A stretch of DNA of 64,000 nucleotides, from the NCBI RefSeq assembly GCF_007827595.1, contig NZ_VISR01000011.1, positions 168,925-232,924 on the forward strand. Reading direction: 5' to 3'. Below the pieces are notes generated by a model. It searched no databases and was not told the origin of the DNA. It worked only from the letters and a program-made list of their open reading frames with translations. Numbering within the stretch: the first letter of the stretch is position 1; each line of letters opens with the position of its first letter. Positions 42,564 through 51,330 of this stretch are shown here, piece after piece. A program made the position numbers and the translations under genes. This DNA is from Streptomyces sp. BK340 (lineage in GTDB: Bacteria > Actinomycetota > Actinomycetes > Streptomycetales > Streptomycetaceae).

Positions 42564-43235
42564 ATGCGTTCCACCCATCGCGCCGTGTCGTCTGCGCTGT
42601 TCGCCTGTCTGCTGCTGGCGGGCTGTTCTTCCACCGGGGCCGACGGCGCCAAGGACTCCGGGAAAGGGAGTCCGGCGGCGGGCCCGTCGCAGACTGCGTC
42701 GCAGGCGGACACGTCCGGGTCGATTCCAGTAGGGGCGGGGCCGCAGAAGTCGTACACGGTGCAGCAGCAGCCGGCCGCGGGTAGCTGCCACTACCGGTAT
42801 GAAAACGGTGAGCCCCTGCAGGACCCGATGTGCTCGCCGGGCGCAATCTCCCCGGCCGTGACGCAGGCGAACCTGAAATCGACGATCTGCCGCAAGGGCG
42901 GCTACACCGGCGACATCCGTCCGCCGGAGTCGGTCACCCGCAAGGAGAAGGAGCTGAATGCCGCCTCCTACGGCTACACCGGCCGCCTCGGCGACGCGGA
43001 GTACGACCACCTCATCAGTCTTCAGCTCGGCGGCGACCCCAACGACTACCGAAACCTGTGGGTGGAACCCGCCGACCCGGGCCACAAGACGGGCTCCGGC
43101 GTGAACAACAAGAAGGATCCAGTGGAGACGAAGCTGCACACCGCGGTCTGCAACGGCAGCGTCACTCTCACGGCCGCGCAGCACGCCATCGTCACCGACT
43201 GGACAACAGCGCTCAGCAAGCTGGGACTTGACTGA
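42564..43235 (+). CDS. lipoprotein with HNH-like nuclease domain
   Basis: 223 aa. Lipobox LLLAGC with C21 as the lipidated cysteine, then a Ser/Gly/Ala linker to about 65. The catalytic-looking segment EYDHLISLQLGGDPNDYRNL (from about 146; H149) followed by WVEP and NNKKDPVETKLHTAVCNG resembles the beta-beta-alpha His-Me finger of secreted HNH proteins. Start ATG at the only position compatible with the signal peptide. Divergent from the NucA/NucB-like gene, with about 400 bases between. Cell-surface DNA degradation or a toxin role are both possible. Confidence 0.75.
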   Translation: MRSTHRAVSSALFACLLLAGCSSTGADGAKDSGKGSPAAGPSQTASQADTSGSIPVGAGPQKSYTVQQQPAAGSCHYRYENGEPLQDPMCSPGAISPAVTQANLKSTICRKGGYTGDIRPPESVTRKEKELNAASYGYTGRLGDAEYDHLISLQLGGDPNDYRNLWVEPADPGHKTGSGVNNKKDPVETKLHTAVCNGSVTLTAAQHAIVTDWTTALSKLGLD

Positions 43236-43665
43236 CTCGTTGACGGGGACGTCGAGGGCGGCGTCCGAGCCGAGCTGCAGGTAGGCACAGCGCATGTAGT
43301 CGATGCGGCGCTGCTGATCGCAACAGAATCACCTGGCGGACGCCTACGGTCTCACGAGTGGTTTTGTCGCCGGGAGCCAACAACGTTTGTTGGTCACCGC
43401 TGAAAACGGTCCGCCAGCGACAAGAAACGTGTTGCTGAGTTCGGGAGGCGTGCCGGTACTTGCTTCCGGCCGTCTCGTGTGCCGGTCGGCTCGGAGCAGG
43501 TGATCACGGGCCCAGACTCTTATCTCTGACGCAAGCCGCGAAAGACTGACCGCCAGGGTTGATCTGGAGCGCCGCAGGTGTAACCCGGCCACCGAAGTCG
43601 CCGCCGCGTACCTTGTCCGCCGACCTGACCACCGAAACCGACCACCCGAAAGGCCCCAACACCTG
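43236..43665. other. intergenic stretch with gene relics and a palindrome
   Basis: The minus strand at 43240-43320 reads MRCAYLQLGSDAALDVPVNE, a coding-like fragment without continuation. CCAACAACGTTTGTTGG (43378-43394) is a palindrome with a 3-base centre. No intact gene seen. Confidence 0.4.
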
Positions 43666-44136
43666 ATGTCCATATGGCCTTCGATCGTTGCCGTACTCGG
43701 CACCCTCGCCGGCGCCCTGACCGCCGGACTCCTCCAGCACCGATCGGCACACACCGCACGCGCCGAGCAGCGCGCCGACAGCCACCGCCAGGACCAACTC
43801 GGCGCCGTCACCGACTTCGCGGCCGCCCTGGACGCCCACCGCTCGGCGATGTTCCACCGGGAGCGCCTGGCCCTGACCGAGACAGGCACCGAGCACCAGT
43901 TGGAGGCCCAGACGAGGTCCCACGACACCCGGGCGGCGATAACCGCGCCCCACATCCGCCTTCAGGTCCTGGTCCCCGAACTGGCCGGCCCCGCCCAGCA
44001 GGCCGCAGACGCCACATACGCACTGCGCAAGGCCACCGACCGCACCGAGCTGGACGCCCTGCGGCATGCGGCCAAGGAAGCGTCCGAGGCCTTCGTCGCC
44101 GCGGCCGCCACGCTGCTGAGCCCCAACAACCGCTGA
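43666..44136 (+). CDS. KilB-like single-span protein
   Basis: 156 aa. N-terminal membrane span (SIWPSIVAVLGTLAGALTAG) then a long charged helix (QHRSAHTARAEQRADSHRQD) and helical tail. This layout matches small streptomycete proteins often labelled KilB-like because of resemblance to the pIJ101 spread protein. Start ATG has no clear RBS. The role (spread, or nothing to do with plasmids) cannot be decided from sequence. Confidence 0.6.
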   Translation: MSIWPSIVAVLGTLAGALTAGLLQHRSAHTARAEQRADSHRQDQLGAVTDFAAALDAHRSAMFHRERLALTETGTEHQLEAQTRSHDTRAAITAPHIRLQVLVPELAGPAQQAADATYALRKATDRTELDALRHAAKEASEAFVAAAATLLSPNNR

Positions 44137-44444
44137 CCGAGGGGGGCCACTGCCGGCGCCCTGGCCGCCGATCGTGCCGGCCCCATACGCCAGCAGCCCT
44201 CGTACGCTCCCGTGGCGGGTGTTTCTATTTCTCGCCGACATTCCGGACATCGGCGATCGTGAAGCGTTCCTGAAGGCTGCAAACAACTGTTCTTGGAGAT
44301 GACCTACGCAGCCACACGAGGGACATCCCAGCAGGGACACAAGAGTTCATCGAGCCGCTCCAGACGTCACACCTGAGGGGAATCGAGCAGTGTCAGGGGT
44401 GGAGCCGGTCGCTCGGGGGCTGCGATGCGTCCGAGGTGCGCGGT
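44137..44444. other. intergenic stretch
   Basis: Between the convergent KilB-like gene and the toxin gene. No hairpin of note or coding signal seen. Confidence 0.35.
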
Positions 44445-44822
44445 TCAGGTGGCCTGTGGCCAGACTCGTAGCAGGGCAGCGATGCGTTTGGCGGTGCAGC
44501 CGGGGTCCCGGAGCAGTTCGCGCAGGGCGATGGCGTCGTCTCGGGTGGGCTTGACCGGAATGCCGGAGGCCTCCAGGTACATGACGCCCGTCGCCGCGGC
44601 GACGGCCATGTTGGAGCGCTCCAGCCAGCGGCAGCGGCCGAGAATGTGCACGAGCGCGGCGGCACGGGCATAGGGGCCGTCGTAGACGGGCGTCTCCAGC
44701 AGCTCGGCCCGGTGGCAAGCGACCGCTGCCACGGGTACCCCGTAGTCGTCGGGGGCGGGATCCCCGGCGCCCGCGAGTTCGGCAACCTCCAGGATCCAGG
44801 GCACGTCGATGTACAGCTCCAT
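44445..44822 (-). CDS. Fic/Doc-type toxin with degenerate active site
   Basis: 125 aa. Overall Doc fold pattern: ELYIDVPWILEVAELAG, then RAAALVHILGRCRWLERSNM and AVAAATGVMYLEASGI. The Fic motif HPFxDGNGR should fall at HILGRCRWLERSN, where only the first His and the Asn are recognisable, so AMP- or phospho-transfer activity is doubtful. Streptomyces proteins of this form are annotated as Fic-family toxin components. ATG overlaps the antitoxin stop (TGATG); a GTG lies one codon before. Transcribed from the antitoxin promoter. Confidence 0.7.
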   Translation of the reverse strand: MELYIDVPWILEVAELAGAGDPAPDDYGVPVAAVACHRAELLETPVYDGPYARAAALVHILGRCRWLERSNMAVAAATGVMYLEASGIPVKPTRDDAIALRELLRDPGCTAKRIAALLRVWPQAT

Positions 44823-45061
44823 CACGCCGCGTGTGCCCCCGGGGTGCGGCGGTCCGCCTCTTCCGCCTCGTCGAACACACTCTGATGCTCATCCAGGAAG
44901 CGCCGTGCGGCGTCCAGGCCTTGCCGCCGCAGTCCGCCGGCATCCTCCCGCACGAGACCGGCGATGTAGTCGCCAAGACTCTGCCCCCGGTCCCTGGCCC
45001 GACTCTCGGCCAATGCCTTGATCTCGTCATCCACCCGCGCGCCCAGCTGTGACTTCGCCAT
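44822..45061 (-). CDS. ribbon-helix-helix-type antitoxin
   Basis: 79 aa. MAKSQLGARVDDEIKALAES and RARDRGQSLGDYIAGLVRED have the strand-helix-helix pattern of MetJ/Arc-type antitoxins; the C-terminal part (FLDEHQSVFDEAEEADR) is acidic, suitable for toxin binding. AGGGGG touches the ATG. It is first in the two-gene operon and a perfect 18-bp palindrome lies directly upstream, in line with autorepression. Confidence 0.75.
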   Translation of the reverse strand: MAKSQLGARVDDEIKALAESRARDRGQSLGDYIAGLVREDAGGLRRQGLDAARRFLDEHQSVFDEAEEADRRTPGAHAA

Positions 45062-45068
45062 CCCCCTA

Positions 45069-45086
45069 TGGTAACAGCTGTTACCA
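45069..45086. promoter_or_regulatory. operator palindrome of the toxin-antitoxin pair
   Basis: TGGTAACAGCTGTTACCA, perfect over 18 bp, 7 bases upstream of the antitoxin ATG. Ribbon-helix-helix repressors typically bind such sites in their own promoters. Confidence 0.7.
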
Positions 45087-45191
45087 GATCATTTTGGGGT
45101 TGGTCGCCCACGCCTATGCCGCGACCGTCTGCTGACTATCGGCGGCAACCCGCGATGCTGCGCACCTTAATGCTGCTGATGAGCCGCTCGC

Positions 45192-45300
45192 CGGGTCTTT
45201 CACCTTCCCCCGCAATGAAGGGCCCGGCAGCTCATTTAGTGGGCGAGAGTGACGGTAATGGGCTGGTCAGGGCAGCGGGCGAGGCCTTCGGCCAGCGCGG
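45192..45300 (-). pseudogene. duplicated 3' end of the secreted HNH gene
   Basis: The minus strand encodes AALAEGLARCPDQPITVTLA and a stop, the same ending as the HNH protein at 49785-50495, followed by the same terminator hairpin (CCGGGTC...GGGCCCGG with a CCCCC loop). About 105 bases align with 49741-49846 at high identity. The rest of the gene is missing, replaced at about 45300 by unrelated coding sequence. Confidence 0.75.
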
Positions 45301-45518
45301 CCTACAACGGACGCTTCCGCCGCCTCACCGTGCACCTCCCCCCGGCCTACGCGCAGCGCCTGTTCAACGCCCGCAACGCCGGGGCCAGCGACCAGGAGAT
45401 GCGCGGGATCATCGTCGAAGGGTTTAAGGACGTCTATTTCCAGGACGGTGGCGCCCGCGCTATGGGGCTGTCAGACGTGGAAGTCAGCGACATCGGCTAC
45501 CTGGATCTCGACTACTAA
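45301..45518 (+). pseudogene. 5'-truncated protein fragment
   Basis: The plus strand reads YNGRFRRLTVHLPPAYAQRL, FNARNAGASDQEMRGIIVEG, FKDVYFQDGGARAMGLSDVE and VSDIGYLDLDY to a stop. Codon use and composition look authentic, but the only in-frame ATG (45249) lies in the duplicated HNH segment on the far side of the junction. Probably the C-terminal end of an unknown protein; family not recognised. Confidence 0.45.
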
Positions 45519-45570
45519 TCCGGAGCCCTTTGCAGCGAACCTCGGCTACCCGGATGAGCCGAAACACGAT

Positions 45571-45600
45571 AGTTGTCACACAGGCGCGCATGTTGTCACC
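45571..45600 (+). repeat. left group of AGTTGTCACC repeats
   Basis: Two copies, AGTTGTCAC (45571-45579) and TGTTGTCACC (45591-45600), 20 bases apart. Four copies of the inverted form GGTGACAACT occur at 47916-48030 on the other side of the HEAT-repeat gene, as the multiple end repeats of some transposons do. Confidence 0.5.
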
Positions 45601-45775
45601 GGCGGGGCTGCGGGCCTTCTGTCGGGTGCTCTGGCGGAGCTGCTCGGCGTGTGCAGCGAGCAGCGGTTTGAGGTACCCCGCTGCTGGGGCGGCCGCACTC
45701 GATCTGCCCGCCGTGACCGCCTATGGCAGTTCGGGACCACCGGGCCCGCCTTCGGCGCCGCCCGCCGGCCGGTCG

Positions 45776-47770
45776 TCACGGCAGGGCGAGGACGTCGTCG
45801 ATCGCGGACCGGATCTCCTCGTCCTGCATGAAGGCTCGGTAGTCCCGGTACGTCGACAGCCGCCGGTCGGATCCCCGCACCGTACGCAGGGTTGCCCACG
45901 CCGCCGGAGAGACCGGGCCGATCCTGACGAGGGCGCGCAGCGCGTCGAGGAAGGAGCCGTAGGCGTCGCCGCCATCGGCGATGGGAAGGAGGTACTCCTC
46001 CAGGACGGATCCACTCGGCTCCGGCTCGCCAGTGATCGACCACAGCGCGACCGCCGCGCGCAGCCGCAGCCAGTTGTCACCGTGCTCCATGACACGCCGC
46101 ACCCGGTCGGCGTAGCGCGCGGCCGCCGGTCCGAAATCGCCGAGGAGGCCGACGGGACCGTAAAGCGGCCCCTCCTCGGTCAGCACCGCCTCGCCGATGA
46201 GCTGCAGCGCCGCGTCGCGGTCGCCGCCCAGGCGCCAGGCCGCCCACGCCACCTTGTGATGGTTCCCGGGAAAGTCGAGGACCGTGCACCGGCGCACGGC
46301 GGGCTCGGCTGACGCCGCAGCCGGTCCCATCGCCACCAGCGCATCGACTGCGTCCAGTGAGTACCGAGCGTCGTCCAGCAGGGCCACCACCTCCGGCAGC
46401 GCGGCCGCCGCGGCCGGCCCCCACGCTTTGAGGACTTCCAGGAAGCAGCGGGTCAGCGAGCCGCCCACGCCGTCGTCCCGGAGCAGCTTCCGCACCGCGG
46501 GCAGCAGAACCTCCGCGTGCGCCCGCAGCGGGGCCAGGACGTCCTCGACCTCCGGCAGGTGGGGGTCACCCGAGACGTACCCGCGGGAGTACTGGCCCCG
46601 GTACGGCGCGTACAGCCGCTCGACGAGCCCCGGCAGCACGCGCTCGTCGCCGATGCGGGTCAGCGCCCAGCGGGCGTGGTCGCCGACGGTGCCCTCAAGA
46701 AATTCGGCCTCGCCCGGGTCGTCGAGGAGCGCGGCCAACTCGTCTGCGTACGGAGTCGCCTGCGAACCCAGCACGGCCAGCAGGTGGGTCGCCCGGTACC
46801 GTACGCCGTCGTCCGGCTCAGCGAGCAGCGCGCCCGCGAGCGGCAACAGCGCGGATGCCGCGGATGGCCGGACCACCAGCAGCCGCCACCCCTCGTCCAA
46901 CGCGGCGCGGCACAGCAAGGTGTCCCCGTTCCGGCGCGCCGCGCCGATGAGCCGGACGACGAAGGCGAGTGCCGTCTGCGGTGCACCCTCGAACAGGTGG
47001 GTCGTCCAGGAAATGACATCCTCGCGGGTGAGGGCACTGTCGATGTCCGGCACGTACCAGATCGCCTCGAATTGCGGACGCACAGCTGGGTCGGACAGGA
47101 CCTCCACCAGCAGGTCCAGCTCACGGACCGACGCCTGGGCATCGAACGCGGCCCAGGCGTGCACGGCCGCGACCCGCATGACGGGACCGTCCGTCCGCAG
47201 AGCCTCGGCCACCACCGCCCGTACCCGGTCCACCGGCTCGGCTTCGCCGACGTCGGCTGCGGCAGCCCCCAGCGCGAGCAGCACGGGCAGCCGCACCGTC
47301 GGGTCCGTCTCGGCGTGCCACCGCTCCAGCAGCACGCCGATGCCCTCTCCGAGGGGCAGGGCTTCCCTCCGCACCTCGGGCAGGGGGTCCGCGAGCAGCG
47401 CCCTGATCCGGGGGCGCTGGAGCCGCCATGCCTCGTGCCACCCCGCGTCCACCAGGCCCGGGTCGGCTTCGGCCACCGCCTTGGACAACCTTGCCAACAG
47501 CTGGACAAGCGTGGCCCGGGCGCCCATGTCCGGATCGCCGGCGAGGGCAACGACGAACGGCAGCGCGGCGGTTTCGACGGAGGCCACGCGTCCGGTGCCC
47601 AGCGCGAAGCAGTCGAACAGCGGGTAGCAGTCTTCCTCGGTCGCCACCCCGCCCTTGAGTGCCAGGCGACGCAGGGCGCGCCGCATCTCCTTGGCCGGGT
47701 GGTGCCCAAGCGCCGACTCCAGCCGCTCCCACGGCACATCGTCCAGCGCCTCGAGCGCTATGCCTGCCAC
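45776..47770 (-). CDS. HEAT-repeat protein
   Basis: 664 aa composed almost entirely of antiparallel helix pairs of HEAT/PBS-lyase type, for example VETAALPFVVALAGDPDMGA, VRLPVLLALGAAAADVGEAE, HARWALTRIGDERVLPGLVE and LLPAVRKLLRDDGVGGSLTR. No catalytic motif. In streptomycetes such proteins are soluble scaffolds of unknown role, frequently on accessory DNA. GTG start with GGGGGG upstream. It is the only gene between the two groups of inverted GTTGTCAC repeats. Confidence 0.85.
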   Translation of the reverse strand: MAGIALEALDDVPWERLESALGHHPAKEMRRALRRLALKGGVATEEDCYPLFDCFALGTGRVASVETAALPFVVALAGDPDMGARATLVQLLARLSKAVAEADPGLVDAGWHEAWRLQRPRIRALLADPLPEVRREALPLGEGIGVLLERWHAETDPTVRLPVLLALGAAAADVGEAEPVDRVRAVVAEALRTDGPVMRVAAVHAWAAFDAQASVRELDLLVEVLSDPAVRPQFEAIWYVPDIDSALTREDVISWTTHLFEGAPQTALAFVVRLIGAARRNGDTLLCRAALDEGWRLLVVRPSAASALLPLAGALLAEPDDGVRYRATHLLAVLGSQATPYADELAALLDDPGEAEFLEGTVGDHARWALTRIGDERVLPGLVERLYAPYRGQYSRGYVSGDPHLPEVEDVLAPLRAHAEVLLPAVRKLLRDDGVGGSLTRCFLEVLKAWGPAAAAALPEVVALLDDARYSLDAVDALVAMGPAAASAEPAVRRCTVLDFPGNHHKVAWAAWRLGGDRDAALQLIGEAVLTEEGPLYGPVGLLGDFGPAAARYADRVRRVMEHGDNWLRLRAAVALWSITGEPEPSGSVLEEYLLPIADGGDAYGSFLDALRALVRIGPVSPAAWATLRTVRGSDRRLSTYRDYRAFMQDEEIRSAIDDVLALP

Positions 47771-48161
47771 TCATACCCCCCGTGACCTCGCGAATCGGCT
47801 CCCCTACGGACATCCTGTCATCGAAAGGGCCCTTTGCAGGATCGCTGGACCGGCTGCCCATCTGCCCTCTCGACACCGTCCACAAAAGCCAGCGCGACGC
47901 TCTACGAAGTTGGGTGGTGACAACTGCCCTGCTTTGAGCAGGCTGGTGACAACTAGCTTGCTTCGCCAATGACAACTACGGTGCTTCGTTCACGGGAACC
48001 CGCAGTGCGGCGTGGCCCGGGGGTGACAACAACCGTGCGTCGGCACTCCGGATCGGGGAACGGCGGAGGTGCGGGTTTCTGCCGTTCTCTCCTGCGGGCC
48101 GCGCAAAGCGTCTGTTGCAGAGTTCCGAGTACACCTGGCCGCCGTATCGGAGCAGGACCGC
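47771..48161. other. intergenic stretch containing the right repeat group
   Basis: Contains the four GTGACAAC repeats (47916-48030) and a small hairpin CTGCTTTGAGCAG (47932-47944), no gene. The AraC fragment begins at its right edge. Confidence 0.45.
47916..48030 (-). repeat. right group of AGTTGTCACC repeats
   Basis: GGTGACAACT at 47916 and 47945, AATGACAACT at 47968 and GGGTGACAAC at 48021, spaced 29, 23 and 53 bases. Neighbouring bases are also alike (each followed by xxxxTGCTT or TGCGT). Inverted relative to the left group, so the HEAT gene lies inside a 2.5-kb unit with repeated, inverted ends. Confidence 0.55.
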
Positions 48162-48440
48162 TCACCGTGGCGTCGGATCCGAGTCTGGCCGACAGCGGTC
48201 AGGAGGGTCGATGAGACGAGGGGAACGTCCGATCGATGCAGGCGTGCGCCCGAGGAGGCTCCGGGCGGTGCGGGTGAAGTGGGCTTGGTCGGCGAAGCCC
48301 GCGACGGCTGCGGCCGAGGCCGCAGACTCGCGCGGCAGTTCGGCGACGGCTACCCGCAGCCGGGCCCATTGCCGCAGCCGTGCGAGCGGGACGCCGACCG
48401 AGGCGTGAACGAGCGCGCGCAACCGCGGCGGTGAGAGCCC
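48162..48440 (-). pseudogene. AraC-type regulator fragment (DNA-binding domain only)
   Basis: Reads GLSPPRLRALVHASVGVPLA, RLRQWARLRVAVAELPRESA and AAVAGFADQAHFTRTARSLL, GRTPASIGRS: both helix-turn-helix motifs of the AraC C-terminal domain. Nothing recognisable precedes it, so the sensor domain has been lost. It lies between the right repeat group and a DUF4259 gene. Confidence 0.65.
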
Positions 48441-48514
48441 GACGTCGGCGCTGGAGTTGTCGTCCCATGTGCGCGAGAGAGGGTTCTGGCACGACTTCCG
48501 TGAAGCGGTCACGA

Positions 48515-48935
48515 TTAGTGATCAGTGGGTGTTTCGAGTGCTTGGAGGATCTGCCGCACTTCCTGGCGCCACTGGTCGGCGTCGGCGCTGTCCACCCAGC
48601 TGGTTGCCAGTTCTGATCCGTCCTGGAGAACCCGGTCCAGTGCGAGTCTCGCCGACGCGCGAAGGGAGGCCAGCAGTTCGGGCAGTGGTTCCCTGGGGCC
48701 GTCATCGGGGTCAATCACGATGGGGCTGTCCGGGAGGGTGCTGGCGACGAGAGCGCCGGCGGCAACGGCTTCGGCCCCGTCTCCGCCATCGACGCGTTCT
48801 CCCGAGTCGGTGACTCGCTTGAATGCCCACTCCAGCACGTCGATGACCTGCTGGTGGGGGAGTCCCTCAAGTTCATCGACGAAGTCTGCGGCGAGGTCGC
48901 TGTCGAACGGGCCGGTTCCCCACGTTCCCGTGCAT
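48515..48935 (-). CDS. DUF4259 protein, start codon out of frame
   Basis: GTWGTGPFDSDLAADFVDEL is the diagnostic beginning of DUF4259, followed by the acidic helical body to ILQALETPTDH. About 137 aa, normal length. The expected initiator is one base out of frame: CAGGAG is followed by ATG, but the frame from this ATG is not that of the domain, so an indel of one base lies at the very start (near 48930). Otherwise intact. Function unknown. Confidence 0.65.
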
Positions 48936-48992
48936 GGCTCCTGATACGGCTGTCTCGGACGAAGGCATGGTTCCAGGAGCCACTGACATCGG

Positions 48993-49410
48993 TCACGGGG
49001 CGAGGAGGCCCCGCTTGCGGAGCAGTGTGAAGACGGCGTGACCGAACATCTGGCGCTTGAGCATCTTGATCTCCTGTTGACGTGTCCTCGACGACGCCGG
49101 AGTTCCAGGGCAGGGGCAGGCCGGCGATGACGGCGTCGCGGTCTCGGTCGATGCCGGCTGCGAGAGTGTGGAGGCTGGGGAGGTCCTGGCGGACGGCGTC
49201 GAGCCACTGCGGGAGTCGTTCCCCCTGCCGCTCGGTGAGCATCTGGGCGAAGGATCGGACGTGACCGGTCAGGGCATCGAGTTCAGGGCAGTTGGCCAGG
49301 ACGGTCTTGAGCCGGAGCTGTTCGATCTCGGTCAGCGTCTCGGGTCGGCTGAGGATCCATCTCGTCACCACGCAGAGCGGCCTTCCGGTGCGCTGCCGAG
49401 CCTTCGGGGG
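48993..49410 (-). pseudogene. ISL3-family transposase C-terminal fragment
   Basis: LTEIEQLRLKTVLANCPELD, ALTGHVRSFAQMLTERQGER, IDRDRDAVIAGLPLPWNSGV and, after two small indels near 49060-49085, KMLKRQMFGHAVFTLLRKRG: the well-known C-terminal part of the ISL3 DDE transposase. The N-terminal zinc finger and catalytic Asp residues are absent and the frame is broken, so it is inactive. No terminal repeats identified. Confidence 0.8.
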
Positions 49411-49784
49411 CACGTCATCCGCAGGACGGAGTCACACAGAACACGGGCCAGCACGGTGCGTTCACGGCCGAGGTGGGGAGCTGGCGTTGTCGTGGCGGGC
49501 GTCGTGACCGTCGGATGCCGGGTAGCCGCCAGCGAGCGCGATGCGGAGTCGGCGCGTGAAGCTGCCTTGGTCGGCCGAGGGGGGGGAGGGCCCGGCCAGG
49601 GCCTGGGCGAGGCGACCGAGGACGGTGTCGGCGTGCAGCACGCGGTCTCATGGTGATCGTGGCTGTAACGGTTCGGCAGCGCAGCGGGGAGCGGGACTGC
49701 CTGCGGGGTGCGACGAGGGTGTGGGATTGTGGTGCATGGCCGGGTCCTTCGCTTTCCCCCGTGGTGAAGGGCCCGGCCTCTCGT
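49411..49784. other. junction region downstream of the HNH gene
   Basis: Contains the HNH gene terminator (49740-49776: CCGGGTC...GGGCCCGG). On the minus strand VLHADTVLGRLAQALAGPSP and FTRRLRIALAGGYPASDGHD look coding but without a solid start; could be a further fragment. Nothing else seen. Confidence 0.35.
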
Positions 49785-50495
49785 TCAGTGGGCGAGGGTG
49801 ACGGTGATGGGCTGGTCGGGGCAGCGGGCGAGGCCTTCGGCGAGGGCGGTCTGCTCACCCGGGTCGATGGTGAGCTGGTAGCGGGTTTTGTCAGCGACCC
49901 AGTTGGTGAGGTACGTGCACCTGTAGCCGGCGTACGGGGGCAGCCAGGTGGAGGGGTCCTGGTCGGCCTTGGAGCGGTTGGAGGCGGCGGAAACCGCGAT
50001 CAGGGCGCGCTCGTCGTCGAGGTCGTTGGCGTAGAGCTCGCGTTGCTTCGCCGTCCAGGCGGAGGCGCCGGAGTCCCAGGCTTCGGCGAGCGGCACCAAG
50101 TGGTCGACGTCGAGCTTGCGGGCGTTGTCGAAGTACTGGTCGTCGTACGGGCTGTACCAGGAGCCGCCGGTCAGGGTGCAACCGGGCCCGACCTCCGGGG
50201 CGTTGACCGCCTCGGACAAAAGCACCTCCGCCCGCGTGTTACAGCCGTCCTTGTCCGCGTCGGTCCAGTGCTTGAACTTGTCTCGGCTGTAGCCGGAGCG
50301 GCTCTCGTCCTGGACAGTGAGCGCCGCCAGGGCGTCACGGACCGGCAGGGTGATGGTGTCCCCTGGGGCATGCCGCTGAGTGGAGACGGCGTGTGCCGGT
50401 GCCGGGGGTGCGGCGTGTGCGGTGGTGGGCGCGAGCAGAGCGGCGAGCGCGGGCAGTGTGGCAGCCGCGGTGCGCAGGACGTGGGGGAGACGCAC
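49785..50495 (-). CDS. secreted HNH (DUF1524/GmrSD-type) nuclease
   Basis: 236 aa. Signal peptide RTAAATLPALAALLAPTTAH with AHA cleavage around 29. Core motif LDVDHLVPLAEAWDSGAS (128-145, H132) and NRSKADQDPSTWLPPY with the usual WLPP-Y-C elements, ending in VTLAH. This family is common in streptomycetes as exported HNH nucleases. GTG with GGAAGG 7 bases upstream. A truncated copy of its 3' end lies at 45192-45300. An inverted repeat upstream may regulate it. Confidence 0.88.
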   Translation of the reverse strand: MRLPHVLRTAAATLPALAALLAPTTAHAAPPAPAHAVSTQRHAPGDTITLPVRDALAALTVQDESRSGYSRDKFKHWTDADKDGCNTRAEVLLSEAVNAPEVGPGCTLTGGSWYSPYDDQYFDNARKLDVDHLVPLAEAWDSGASAWTAKQRELYANDLDDERALIAVSAASNRSKADQDPSTWLPPYAGYRCTYLTNWVADKTRYQLTIDPGEQTALAEGLARCPDQPITVTLAH

Positions 50496-50507
50496 GGGCC
50501 TTCCTCT

Positions 50508-50537
50508 CGAAGATCACGGACAGGGTCGTGATCTTCG
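50508..50537. promoter_or_regulatory. inverted repeat in the HNH gene leader
   Basis: CGAAGATCACG and CGTGATCTTCG, 11-bp perfect arms with an 8-base centre, starting 12 bases upstream of the HNH start. Could be an operator or an RNA hairpin that hides or exposes the RBS. Confidence 0.5.
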
Positions 50538-50653
50538 TACCGGCTGCCGGGATGGCCCGTGCGCGACTTTGCGTCCGGCTCACTCGCCCGGGTGGAAAGT
50601 CGCACCAACGGATCCCGGCCGGTGCCTGATCAGGGCTTCGGCCGGGTTTGCCG

Positions 50654-51330
50654 TCACAGCGGGGAGGTGAGGTGGCGCAGCTGGTTGACGAGAGCGGACC
50701 GGGGGAGGGGGACGCTGCCGATCTCGGAGAGGTGCTGGCGGGTGATGTGGGGGTGGATCTGGTCGATGTGGGGCGGGTTGAGCAGCGGTGCGGTGTGGCG
50801 GTCGCCGCACATGATGAGCGGGTCGAAGTGCGTACGAGCTGGGTGCGCCAGTAGTCGGCGTCGTGGTACTCGCCGCTGTGGGCGTGCTCGAGGAACAGGC
50901 AGTACTCGGCGACCTGGTGGCCGATGCCGGCGGCGAACCGCCACCAGAAGCGGGCGCCGCTGCTGTCTTCGGCGAGGTGGAGCAGGCAGGCGAAGACGAG
51001 CGCGCCGGCTTTGTCGGCGTACTGGCTGGCGATGAAGTCGGCGAGCTGGCCGTCGGCGTCGGCCCCGAACAGGACGAGGAGGCAGACGGCGTTGAGGTCC
51101 CGCCAGGCGCGGTCGGCGTCGGGGGTGCGGTCGTCCTCGGGTGGTGTCCACTCGGTGTGGGTGAGGGCAGCGTCCACGTAGCGCTGGCGGGGCGGGCGGT
51201 GCCGGGCGGCTTGCCGGCTGCGCAGTCTGGCTTCGGCGGCGGCGATGTCGTAGGTGGTGTAGCGGTTGCGGGTGAGGGCTTTGGCGAGCAGGTCGTCGAC
51301 CGTGAGCCGGTCTGGGGCCAGGGCGGTCAT
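50654..51330 (-). CDS. unknown protein coupled to a sigma gene, frameshifted near its end
   Basis: MTALAPDRLTVDDLLAKALT opens a helical protein (WRDLNAVCLLVLFGADADGQ, YADKAGALVFACLLHLAEDS) that stays intact to DADYWRTQLVR; then the other frame continues THFDPLIMCGDRHTAPLLNP and ends VNQLRHLTSPL. One base is gained or lost near 50840. ATG overlaps the TGA of the sigma fragment (ATGA), a pairing seen repeatedly in streptomycetes. Function unknown; helical layout suggests a partner of the sigma factor. Confidence 0.6.

Noticed and set aside
47916..48030. GTGACAAC repeats as replication iterons
   Set aside because: Unequal spacing, no initiator gene nearby, and inverted copies on the other side of the HEAT gene fit transposon-like ends better.
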